Shown here one piece after another: positions 1 through 8,292 of a stretch of DNA of 64,000 bases. The DNA comes from RH-AL1 sp965198485 (GTDB lineage Bacteria; Pseudomonadota; Alphaproteobacteria; Rhizobiales; Beijerinckiaceae), in contig CBDAPQ010000005.1 of assembly GCA_965198485.1 (NCBI GenBank), positions 372,001 through 436,000 on the forward strand, given 5' to 3'. Made by a program: the position numbers and the translations under genes. How positions within the stretch are numbered: the stretch's first letter is position 1; each line of letters opens with the position of its first letter. The notes beneath the pieces were generated by a model that saw nothing but the letters and a program-made list of their open reading frames with translations, was not told the DNA's origin and searched no databases.

Positions 1-1740
1 GGGTCGCGCATTCTTGGCGACCGTGCCTGTGATCATGCCTTTGGAAGAGATCGAGAGGCCGGTCGGTAGCCCCGTGGCGGCAAAGGTGAGCGGATCGCCG
101 TTAGGGTCGGAGAAGGCCTTGGACGCGTCGACCGCGGTGATCGTGTCGCCGTCGCTGTTGGTCTGGTTGGCGGTCGTGGTGCCGACAACCGGCGCCTGAT
201 TTCTGGAGTCGATTTCGAGGGTCTGGGTCGTGGTGCCGCCCAGGCCGTCCGAGGCCGTCACGACCACGCCATAGGTCCCATCGAGCGTCGCGCCGGAGCC
301 CGACGTGGTCGGCGCGTTCTTCGAGGCGTCGTGGTCGATGGTCCCGGTGATCGCTCCGGTGGTGGCGTTGATCGTCAGGCCCGCGGGCAGACCGGTGGCG
401 CTGTAGGTCAGCGCGTTGCCAATCGAATCAGTGAAGCCGGACGCTGTGGCGATGGAGATGCCGGACTGGCCGTCGCTGTAACTCTGGTTCGGCAAGGTGC
501 CGCTCGACGTCGGCGGAACATCCTTCACGACCCAGCTGAAGGTCTCGCTCGCCGCCGCGCCCTTGTCGTCGGTGCCGGTGACGGTGACGGGATACGTGCC
601 GGGTTGAGCATTCTTGGCGACGGTGCCGGTGATCACGCCGGCTGACGATATTGAGAGACCGGTCGGCAGTCCCGTGGCGGTGTAGGTGAGCGTATCGCCA
701 TTGGGGTCGGCGAAGGCGGCAGCCGCGTTGACGGCCGTGATGGTAAAGCCGTCGCTGTTCGACTGGTTGGCCGTCTTGGTGCCGACCACCGGGGCCTGGT
801 TCGTCGACCCGATGGTGAAGGTCTGGGTCGTGCTGCCGCCGAGCCCGTCAGAAGCGGTTTCCGTGACGGTGTAGGTGCCGTCGAGCGTCGCGCCGGAGCC
901 GCTGGTCTTCGGCGCGTTCTTCGAGGCGTCGTGGTCGATCGTGCCGGTGATCTGGCCGGTGCTGGCGTTAATGGAGAGGCCGGTCGGCAGCCCCGTCGCG
1001 GCATAGGTGAGCGTGTTGCCGTTGGCGTCCGTGAAGCCCTGCGAGGTGGCGATCGAGATGCCGGACTGGCCGTCGTCGTAGGCCTGGTTGGCGAGCGTGC
1101 CGTTCTTGGCCGGGGGCACGTCGGCGATGGTCCAGGTGAAGGTCTCGGTCGTCGCCGCGCCCTTGTCGTCGGTGGCGGTGACGACGGTGGAATAGGTGCC
1201 GGGCTGAGCATTCTTGGCGACGGTGCCGGTGATCGAGCCGGCCGAGGAGATGGTCAGGCCGGTCGGCAGGCCGGTCGCCGTGTAGGTCAGCGGGTCGCCG
1301 TTGGGGTCGGAGAAGGCGGCGGCGGCATTGACGGCGGTGATCGTATCGCCGTCGCTGTTCGATTGGTTGGCCGTCTTGGTGCCGACGACCGGCGCCTGGT
1401 TCTTGGAGTCGATGGTGAAGGTCTGGTTGGTGGAGCCGCCCTGCCCGTCTGAGGCCGTCTCGACGACGCTGTATGTGCCGTCCAGCGTTGCGCCGGAGCC
1501 GCTCGTCTTCGGCGCGTTGATCGAGGCGTCGTGGTCGACCGTGCCGGTGATCTGGCCGGTGGTCTGATTGATCGTCAGGCCCTTCGGGAGGCCGGTGGCG
1601 CTATAGGTCAGTGTCAGACCGAGGCTGTCCGAGAACGCCTGCGACGTCGCGATGGAAACTTTGGCCTGACCATCGTTGTAGTTCTGATTGACGATCGTGC
1701 CCTTGTCGGTCGGGTTGACGTTATTGACCGTGATGCCGAC
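1..1740 (-). repeat. Tandem 600-bp (200-aa) super-repeat of paired Ig-like domains
   Basis: Near-identical blocks begin exactly 600 bp apart at 1, 601 and 1201 (top-strand text around gcattcttggcgacggtgcc). A second sub-block starting gtggtcgatcgtgccggtg recurs at about 331, 931 and 1531. Each 200-residue unit therefore holds two different putative Ig domains of about 100 residues. One carries NQAPVVGTKTANQSNSDGD, the other DHDASKNAPKTSGSGATLDG. The units differ by scattered substitutions, so they are diverged duplicates rather than a fresh amplification. The array continues off the left edge. Confidence 0.9.
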
Positions 1741-3957
1741 GCTGCTCGATGTTGTCATCGCGCCGCCGGTGCCGGTGTTGCCGTTATCGTCGGTCGAGGA
1801 ATTCAGCGTGTCGGAACCGAAGTAGCCGCTTGTCGGCTGGTACTTGATCGTGGCGATGGCGTTGTTGATCGCGCTCAAGGTGCCGGTGAAGGTTTCGGTG
1901 GTGTCCTTGGTGCCGGTGCCTTTGGAGAACGTGAGCCCATTCGTCGAGGCGAGCGAGATCGTCCCATCCGAAACCGACAGGGTAGTGGTTTCCGTGCCGC
2001 CGTTGGCGTCGACATCCGACACCGAGAGGCCGGAGATCGAAAGCGAGGTGTCCTTGTTGGTGGTCTGCGCGCCCGGCACGGTCTCGACCGGCGCGTCGTT
2101 CACGGCGGTGACGTGGATCGTCGAGATGGCGGTGTTCGAATTCTGGCCGCCATCGTTATAGGTGACGTTGATCGTGCGATCGGCCGTCGAGGGATTGCTC
2201 GAGGTGTTGGCGAAGGTGATATCCTCGATCGCCGTCTGGTAAGCCGCGAGCGTGGACGCGCCCGAGAGGGTGACGGTGATCTGTCCAGCGACGCTGGTGT
2301 CGATCGTCGAAGTGATCCCCGACGGCAAGGCATTGGAGAAGCCGAGCACGTCGCTGGCCTGAGCGTTGGTGAGCACGATCTTGGCGCTGGACGCGCTCCC
2401 GCCTGGCTCGACGGCGCTCGTGTCGGTGTCGGCGATTGAGACGGCCGGACCCTTCTCGGTGAAGGTGGTCTGATAATCGTTGGCCGGGGCTCCGCTCGAG
2501 GCGTTGGCGTCGAGGCTCAGCGTCGGATCGATTAGGGCGAGTACGAAGCCCTCCTTGCCGCCGGCGATCTGCACGGTGACGTTCAAGCTCGTGGCATTGT
2601 CGGTCACGAGCAGCGGCACGCCGTCGACGGTGTTTTGCAGCTTGATGGAGGTCGTTCCGACGCCCGTCAGCGAATAGTCGTTGGTGCCGACCGTCTCGAC
2701 GTTCTGGAAATTGCCGCCGTTGGTTGTGACCGCGAGATATTCGCCGCTGGCTTGGGTGACCTCGCCGTCGGCAAACGCGACGTTGGGCGTGTAGCTGATG
2801 CCGTTCTTGTCGACCGCCGAAATGGTCACGGTGAACGACGCGGTGGCGTTGTATTGTCCATAGAGCATGATGCTCGACGAGGAGGTGTTGTTGTAGCCGC
2901 CGTAGAACTTCGACGGTGTGTAGGCATTCAGCGCCGCCGGCTTGAAGGACGCCGCATCGGTCGCGTTGCTCACGTTCGAGAAGGTCAGCGTGACAGTGCT
3001 GCCTTCCGCTGTCGTGTAGGTTGCGGTCGCGCCGTTGGTGATGCCGCCCGTGGCGAGAGACGTGCTCGCGAACGTCAGGAATTCGATGTTGCTGTGGTAA
3101 AGTCCGCTGCCGCTGTTGGCGAAGATGGTCGTTGGCGTCGCGGCGAGCAGGCCATCGTAGTCCGTCGCAATCTGCGCGCTCAGCACGTCGGGCGCATCGA
3201 TCACGCCGACATGATCCTCAAGTATGAAGTCGCCGCCCTCCGCCGTGCCGCCCGTGAGGTTGGTGGAGGCGGCCACCGCCGCGCCGGTGAGTTGCGACAG
3301 GAGCTGCGCGGCGGCGCCCCCGGTGGCGCCCTCGGCGAAGTCGCATCCATACACCAGGATGTTGGCTCCAGGCGCCAGCGACGCCTTGATGGCGGCGAGA
3401 TCGCCCGAGTAGAGGCCCTGCATGGAGGCAGAGTCTAGCGTAGCGGTGCCGAGAGCGAGCTCGCCCTCGCTGCCGTGCGAAAAGATGTAGACGTCCTGCA
3501 CATCCTTGTGCAGGGCGAGATAGGACGCGATCGCGTCGACGCCGTCCTTGCTCGCGTCAAGTAGCACGATCTGCGCCGAGTGATCGATGTCCTTGATCAG
3601 AGTCGCGACGTCGGGGACGTCGGACTCGATGAAGACCACGCTCTGCGATGCCGTCGAGCTTGCCGATGTCCCCACGTCGCCGGTGCCGAAGTCGAGCCCG
3701 CGCAGGGCTCGCGCCGCGCCTGCCACGTCTGCGCCGGCGAGACTGTTCTCGGTGAGCGAGTCGCGATGGGAGACGGCCTTGCTGGCGGCATCGGCGAGGG
3801 CGTGAGACGCGTGCTCTGTCGCCGCAATCCTGTGGATCGCCTTAGCCGCCGTTGCGGCCGCAGCCCCGTCGAAGGCGATGCGCTTCTCCAGCGCGACGAT
3901 CGAACGGGGTGACGGCTGGGTGGAGCGCGCCGACGGGGATGAAGGACGTTTGCGCAT
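1..3957 (-). CDS. Giant DUF4347 / Ig-repeat surface adhesin, N-terminal 1319 residues (3' end outside window)
   Basis: The frame is open from the ATG at 3957 to the window edge with no stop. Residues 23-32 hold an L-E-K-R...F-D-G-A motif like the LExR motif near the N-terminus of many very large secreted proteins. No Sec signal peptide is visible. Residues about 106-250 match DUF4347: a SHG motif (H161) after a predicted beta strand and a YGC motif (C205), then an AASTNLTGG segment. From about residue 270 on come cadherin/Ig-like modules, then a regular array of putative Ig domains with the recurring FSDPNGDPLTY...ATGLPTGL...ITGT pattern. It is the last visible gene of the operon with the export genes, 78 bp after the M50 gene, so it is probably the substrate. 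The C-terminal secretion signal and any RTX repeats would lie outside the window. Identification as a surface adhesin is inference from architecture. Confidence 0.85.
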   Translation of the reverse strand, partial: MRKRPSSPSARSTQPSPRSIVALEKRIAFDGAAAATAAKAIHRIAATEHASHALADAASKAVSHRDSLTENSLAGADVAGAARALRGLDFGTGDVGTSASSTASQSVVFIESDVPDVATLIKDIDHSAQIVLLDASKDGVDAIASYLALHKDVQDVYIFSHGSEGELALGTATLDSASMQGLYSGDLAAIKASLAPGANILVYGCDFAEGATGGAAAQLLSQLTGAAVAASTNLTGGTAEGGDFILEDHVGVIDAPDVLSAQIATDYDGLLAATPTTIFANSGSGLYHSNIEFLTFASTSLATGGITNGATATYTTAEGSTVTLTFSNVSNATDAASFKPAALNAYTPSKFYGGYNNTSSSSIMLYGQYNATASFTVTISAVDKNGISYTPNVAFADGEVTQASGEYLAVTTNGGNFQNVETVGTNDYSLTGVGTTSIKLQNTVDGVPLLVTDNATSLNVTVQIAGGKEGFVLALIDPTLSLDANASSGAPANDYQTTFTEKGPAVSIADTDTSAVEPGGSASSAKIVLTNAQASDVLGFSNALPSGITSTIDTSVAGQITVTLSGASTLAAYQTAIEDITFANTSSNPSTADRTINVTYNDGGQNSNTAISTIHVTAVNDAPVETVPGAQTTNKDTSLSISGLSVSDVDANGGTETTTLSVSDGTISLASTNGLTFSKGTGTKDTTETFTGTLSAINNAIATIKYQPTSGYFGSDTLNSSTDDNGNTGTGGAMTTSSSVGITVNNVNPTDKGTIVNQNYNDGQAKVSIATSQAFSDSLGLTLTYSATGLPKGLTINQTTGQITGTVDHDASINAPKTSGSGATLDGTYSVVETASDGQGGSTNQTFTIDSKNQAPVVGTKTANQSNSDGDTITAVNAAAAFSDPNGDPLTYTATGLPTGLTISSAGSITGTVAKNAQPGTYSTVVTATDDKGAATTETFTWTIADVPPAKNGTLANQAYDDGQSGISIATSQGFTDANGNTLTYAATGLPTGLSINASTGQITGTIDHDASKNAPKTSGSGATLDGTYTVTETASDGLGGSTTQTFTIGSTNQAPVVGTKTANQSNSDGFTITAVNAAAAFADPNGDTLTYTATGLPTGLSISSAGVITGTVAKNAQPGTYPVTVTGTDDKGAAASETFSWVVKDVPPTSSGTLPNQSYSDGQSGISIATASGFTDSIGNALTYSATGLPAGLTINATTGAITGTIDHDASKNAPTTSGSGATLDGTYGVVVTASDGLGGTTTQTLEIDSRNQAPVVGTTTANQTNSDGDTITAVDASKAFSDPNGDPLTFAATGLPTGLSISSKGMITGTVAKNARP

Positions 3958-4035
3958 GGGAGGGTGCCGCTCGACTTTGCGGTGGAGGCTAGAGAAAGAT
4001 GTTCAAGGAAGTCTTTAAGGCTCGGCCGAGAGCGC

Positions 4036-6162
4036 TCAGAAGCCGCTCTCGCGCACCAGCACGCGCGCGACTTGGCGGAGCATCGCGCCGACGACGCTCT
4101 CGCGTGCGCCGGCGACGCGCACCGCGCCGCGCGTCACGGTGCGCGGCGCGCCGACCTCGGCCGAAAAACGGATCGGAAAGACCGCGAAATCGGGGGCCGC
4201 GCCACGGTCCTTCGTCGGACGCGCCGCGATGGGGCCGCCGTCGAGCGACGACAGGGTGGAGATGTCGAGGCGAGGGGCCGCGGCGTAGCCGATGTCCGCC
4301 ACGTGCACCGGCGCCTCCGCATAGAAGAAGGAATCCGGAACGAAGGTGCCGTCCGATCCGCTGGCGACGCCCTGCGCAGCGCCGTCGCGGACGTAGCCGC
4401 GCACCACAGCCGTGTCGGGCGCCGTGATCAGCGCGATCTGGGCGTCGCGCCCAACCCAGCGCCCCGGGTCGAGATCGGGATCGAGGTCGCGCACGACACC
4501 GGCGATCGGACTCGTCAGAACGAGCTCGCGCCGTTCCCGCTCGAGGCCATCGAGACGTTCGAGCAGGAGCTTGCGCTCGGTGGCGAGCGACAGCGTCTCG
4601 GCACGATCCTCGGCGACGCTGGCCCGGCGCTGCAGCTTCGCCTCGACGAGCGCGAGCTTGATGCGCGCGAGCGCACGGTCCCGCTCGTTCTGCGGCGACA
4701 CCAGCGTGACGAGCGTCGTGCCGGCCGTGACGGCATCGCCGCGACGGACGCCGACGGATTGGACCATCGCTGGAACCGTAGGGAAGATACGGGCGTAGAC
4801 GGCCGGCTCGAGCACCGCCGGCACGACGACATTGGTATGGAACGGGAACACCAACAGGAAGAGGGTCGCGAGCACCACGCCAGCGGTGATCCGCGAGCGT
4901 CGCGTCGCGCTTATGCCGTGCTTCAAGCGCCACCACATGGCGGTCTCCTTCCAGACGGGTGCGACGAGGAACCAGCCGACCTCGACGGCGAAGAGCGCGA
5001 TGCCGAGCAGCTTGAAGGTGGCGTGGTAGACGAGCAGCGCGATGCCGGCGTAGACCGTCGCGCGGTAGCAGACGATCGCCGCGGCGTAGCCGATCACCAC
5101 GCGCTGCTTGGCCGGAGCAAACTGGTCCGGCTTGGACGCGCGAAGGTCGAACAACGCCTCGCGGATGCGCCAGCGCAGCAACGCGAAGGCGCGCGCCTGC
5201 AGGTTGGGGACGGCGAGCGCGTCCGCCATCAACAGGTAGCCGTCAAATCGCATCATCGGGTTCAGGTTGATCAGCAGCGAGCTGATCATGCTGGCGGTGG
5301 CGATCAGGAAGGCACCGGTGCGCAGCGATCCCTCGGGCAGCAGCACCCAGGCGAGCGTCGCGTAGATGGCGAGCACTGCCTCGGCGATGATGCCGGCCGC
5401 GTCGATCGCCATGCGCTGGCGGCGATCCGGCAGCCGCCAGCTGTCGGTGACGTCGCAATAGAGCATCGGCACGACCACCATGAAGGCGATGCCCATGGAG
5501 GAAGCACGGCACCCGTAGCGCGCGGCGGTGAAGGCATGGGCGAACTCGTGCACCGTCTTGGTACCCACGAGCGCCATAGCGTAGACCAGCGCGCCGTCGA
5601 GCGAGAGGAAGCCGGCGAAGGTGCCGGTAAAGGCCGACCATTGCCGCGACACGAGATAGAGCGCGACGAGCGCCGCGAGCGCCGTCCCAATGGCAAACCC
5701 GCGGGTATAGAGCGGCGCCGCGAGGAAGCCGGCGCGCTCGAAGGCGCGGCGCGGACGCCACAGCGGGATCTTGATGAAGAGATAGTTGTGAACGAGCCAC
5801 ATCAGCGGCGAGGAACGGCCGGCGCTCTTGCGCCGGGTGTAGCCCTGCCACGCGCCGTGCCCGCCCTCGAGCAGCTCGTTGCGCTCGGCGAAGTCGAAGA
5901 AGGCCTCGACCGTGCCGGCCGGCAGCAGTGGTCCGTCCTGCTCGAGCCGCGCCGCGAGCGCGACGGCATCTGCGGGACCGTCCCAGGCCGAGAGCACGGC
6001 GAAGGCGTTGGCGTCGAGCTGGAAATAGGCGTGGCGGACGCAATCATAAAGCATCCAGCGCGGCGCGCCGCCGACGCGCGGCCCGGGATAGAGCCGCAGG
6101 TCCTGGCGCAGGACCCGTGGTCCAGAGGCTGGCGCCTCAGAGGCCGACATGCTGGCGGACAT
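4036..6162 (-). CDS. PqqD-like / M50 site-2 protease / HlyD fusion protein (export component)
   Basis: 708 residues. Residues about 15-100 resemble a PqqD-type peptide-binding domain. A polytopic membrane region follows with the zinc-protease motif VHEFAHAF (HExxH at 205-209) and the partner motif NPMMRFDGY (301-309), so the site-2 protease metal site looks complete. After further membrane segments, the C-terminal third (about 450-700) is an HlyD-type barrel-sandwich with a coiled-coil hairpin rich in R, E and L. This is the 'peptidase M50 / HlyD' type seen next to large adhesins. The start ATG at 6162 overlaps the upstream gene by 26 bp; the ATG at 6150 is an alternative. It probably sits in the inner membrane with the HlyD part in the periplasm. 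Whether it cleaves the adhesin or only handles it is unknown. Confidence 0.85.
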   Translation of the reverse strand: MSASMSASEAPASGPRVLRQDLRLYPGPRVGGAPRWMLYDCVRHAYFQLDANAFAVLSAWDGPADAVALAARLEQDGPLLPAGTVEAFFDFAERNELLEGGHGAWQGYTRRKSAGRSSPLMWLVHNYLFIKIPLWRPRRAFERAGFLAAPLYTRGFAIGTALAALVALYLVSRQWSAFTGTFAGFLSLDGALVYAMALVGTKTVHEFAHAFTAARYGCRASSMGIAFMVVVPMLYCDVTDSWRLPDRRQRMAIDAAGIIAEAVLAIYATLAWVLLPEGSLRTGAFLIATASMISSLLINLNPMMRFDGYLLMADALAVPNLQARAFALLRWRIREALFDLRASKPDQFAPAKQRVVIGYAAAIVCYRATVYAGIALLVYHATFKLLGIALFAVEVGWFLVAPVWKETAMWWRLKHGISATRRSRITAGVVLATLFLLVFPFHTNVVVPAVLEPAVYARIFPTVPAMVQSVGVRRGDAVTAGTTLVTLVSPQNERDRALARIKLALVEAKLQRRASVAEDRAETLSLATERKLLLERLDGLERERRELVLTSPIAGVVRDLDPDLDPGRWVGRDAQIALITAPDTAVVRGYVRDGAAQGVASGSDGTFVPDSFFYAEAPVHVADIGYAAAPRLDISTLSSLDGGPIAARPTKDRGAAPDFAVFPIRFSAEVGAPRTVTRGAVRVAGARESVVGAMLRQVARVLVRESGF

Positions 6163-7540
6163 AGCTGAGCGGGCGTCGGAACAGGTAGAGCAGCAGGCTC
6201 GATCGCGGCCCGTAGACCTCCGCCGTGCCCCTCACCCCGAGGCGCGGCACGACCGCGTCGCGCGCCAGGCGCGCCTCGGCTCGGAAGGCGAAGACGTTGT
6301 TGTCGCCCATCTCCGCGCCGTGACTGGCGTGGTCGAGCCTCGCCTCGACCGCATGCAACGGTGCACTGTCAAGGAACAGTTTCACGCGGGCGCCGTCGTC
6401 CAGCACGATGCTGTCGTCGACCGGCACGGCGATGCGCGCCATGACGTGCTCGCGGTCGGCGATTTCCATGATCCGCTGTCCGGTCTGCACCGGGCGCCCC
6501 AGCAGGTCGGTGGCATCGTTGAAGATAGCGATGCCGGCGCGCGGCGCCCGCGTCACCGTCTTGTCGAGCAGGTCCCTGGCATAGTCGCGCTCGGCGCGGC
6601 GCAGCTCGTATTCGGCCTCGGCGGCGGCGAGGTCGCGCTTGGCCTGGGGATCGAGGAAGGCCGCCTGGCGCAGCTGCTTCCACTTGGCCTCGGCGACCGC
6701 CACGGTGCGCTCGGCGATGACGAGGTTGTCGCGCAGCGTGGTCGAGACGGTGGTGTAGAGCACCTCGCCCGCGGCGACGGTGCTGTTGGGCTGCACCGCC
6801 ACGCTCTCGATCGTGCCGTCGCTGGACGCCGCGACGATGAAGGGGCGATCCGGAACGATCTCGAACGGCGCCAGCGCCGTGACGTGCGTCGGCGTGAGCG
6901 CCAGCAGGACGAGGAGGGCCAGGACGCCGGCCGCGACGAAGCCGGGCTTGCGCAGGCGCTGCAGTGCGGCGGGCGGGCGCCGGAAGCCAGACCAGGCATG
7001 GGCGAAACATTCGGCGAGCCGCTCGGCGATGCGGCAGGCGTCCTCGTCCCACTCGATCTCGCGCGCCAGCAGAACGAGACCAAGCTTGCGGCCGGCGCGG
7101 TCGGCGAGCGGCAGGGCGAGGAGTTGGGTGAAGGGATAATGCTCGGCATGATCGCCGTGGAACGCGTGCTCGACGCCGAGGTCGAGCCGCACAGTCGTTG
7201 TCGCCGTCGGTGGCACGCGGCGGGCCACCACGCCTTCGATCCACTGGACAAAAGGCGCCTCGCGATCAACGGTCGTCACACTGGAGACCGCGGCCACGGT
7301 GCGGGTGCCGCCCTCGTCCGTCAGGACGAAGACCTGCCTGGCGCCCAGGATCGGCCTGATCTCGTTGACGACGAGGTAGTGCAGGTCGGCGACGCCGGCG
7401 CAGCGGCGCGCATCCCGCTCGATGCGCAACAAGACCTGCAGCGCGGCGACAGCGGGATCGACGAGGCCAATGGAGGAAGGGTCACGCTCGGCTGCCGACG
7501 GAGCGACCCGCGGCAAGGGTCGGGACTGGGGCTGCATCAT
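6137..7540 (-). CDS. GAF-domain inner-membrane HlyD-type adaptor
   Basis: 467 residues. Residues about 30-200 look like a cytoplasmic GAF domain (helix RIERDARRCAGVADLHYLVV, then strands and a LALPLADRAGRKLG.LVLL core). One membrane helix follows at about 214-232 (VAAGVLALLVLLAL), then an HlyD/membrane-fusion region: a lipoyl half (FIVAASSDGTIESVAVQPNS), a short coiled coil and a second lipoyl half (VTRAPRAGIAIFNDATDLLG). The start codon overlaps the stop of the upstream HlyD gene by one base (TGATG), and its 3' end overlaps the M50 gene, so translation is coupled. A GAF domain on an export adaptor is unusual and suggests cytoplasmic control of assembly, which is inference. The family call is firm; the function is not. 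Confidence 0.8.
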   Translation of the reverse strand: MMQPQSRPLPRVAPSAAERDPSSIGLVDPAVAALQVLLRIERDARRCAGVADLHYLVVNEIRPILGARQVFVLTDEGGTRTVAAVSSVTTVDREAPFVQWIEGVVARRVPPTATTTVRLDLGVEHAFHGDHAEHYPFTQLLALPLADRAGRKLGLVLLAREIEWDEDACRIAERLAECFAHAWSGFRRPPAALQRLRKPGFVAAGVLALLVLLALTPTHVTALAPFEIVPDRPFIVAASSDGTIESVAVQPNSTVAAGEVLYTTVSTTLRDNLVIAERTVAVAEAKWKQLRQAAFLDPQAKRDLAAAEAEYELRRAERDYARDLLDKTVTRAPRAGIAIFNDATDLLGRPVQTGQRIMEIADREHVMARIAVPVDDSIVLDDGARVKLFLDSAPLHAVEARLDHASHGAEMGDNNVFAFRAEARLARDAVVPRLGVRGTAEVYGPRSSLLLYLFRRPLSYVRQHVGL

Positions 7541-8292
7541 CAGAAGATCAAACCGAAATCGGCCTTGCCGCTCATGCCGGGCAGCACCGGCGTGCGGACT
7601 GCGCCGGGCTTGGCGGCACGCGGATCGAGCGCGCCGACGACCTTGAGGGTCTGGCTCACGGGATCGACGGCGGCGCCGACGCGCACGACATGCCCCGCCA
7701 CGATATCGCCGGTCTCCTCCACGGAGAGGAAAAAGCCGGTGCCTGGCGTCACGCGTGCCACGGCGCGAGAAGGCACCAGCATCTCCACTTCGAGGTTGGC
7801 GGGATCAACGATGCGCAGGATCGGCGCGGTGGGTGAAGGCAGGTCGAAGACGTGGGCGAACACGTCGGCGACGCGGCCATCGAAGGGCGCGCGGATCTCG
7901 CACTGGTCGACCTTGGCCTGCCAGCCCTCCACCGCGGCGGCCGCCTTGTCGGCCTGCGCGTGCGAGATCTGGACGTCGTTGCGCCCGGCGGCGTGGTACT
8001 TCTGCAGGTCGAGGTTGTTCTGGTAGGCCGCCTGGTGGCCGCGCCAGTCGGCCTCGGCCGATTTCAGCTCGGCGCGGGTGCGGGCGCAATCGAAGGCGAC
8101 GAGCAGGTCGCCCTTCCGGAAGGCGGCGCCTTCCTTCAGAGGGATCTCCAGGATGCGCGAGCCGGCGTCGGAGCCGATCGTCACGTCGTGCACGGAGCGC
8201 ACCACCGCGTGGATCGCGTCGCCGTTCTCCACAGGGCCGGCAATGACCGGCGTGGTCGCGAGCAGGACCAGGAGCAAAGCCGCTCGTCTCAT
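7540..8292 (-). CDS. Periplasmic adaptor subunit, HlyD/MFP family
   Basis: 250 residues from the ATG at 8292, which overlaps the stop of the TolC-like gene by four bases (ATGA). An upstream in-frame extension lacks a signal peptide and overlaps the TolC gene much more, so I reject it. The N-terminus is a cleavable signal peptide (MRRAALLLVLLATTPVIAGP). The mature part has a split lipoyl domain (VGSRILEIPLKEGAAFRKGD-like half, then IRAPFDGRVADVFAHV) around a short helical hairpin, and a beta-barrel with a C-terminal LPGMSGKADFGL segment. It should bridge the inner-membrane components and the TolC-like factor. It is short for the family and has no membrane anchor, unlike classical T1SS HlyD. 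Confidence 0.8.
   Translation of the reverse strand: MRRAALLLVLLATTPVIAGPVENGDAIHAVVRSVHDVTIGSDAGSRILEIPLKEGAAFRKGDLLVAFDCARTRAELKSAEADWRGHQAAYQNNLDLQKYHAAGRNDVQISHAQADKAAAAVEGWQAKVDQCEIRAPFDGRVADVFAHVFDLPSPTAPILRIVDPANLEVEMLVPSRAVARVTPGTGFFLSVEETGDIVAGHVVRVGAAVDPVSQTLKVVGALDPRAAKPGAVRTPVLPGMSGKADFGLIF

Noticed and set aside
3964..6168. Long plus-strand open frames opposite the M50 and HlyD genes
   Set aside because: They are antisense shadows of high-GC genes: very Arg/Ala/Gly-rich, without motifs, and covering real minus-strand genes with strong domain matches.
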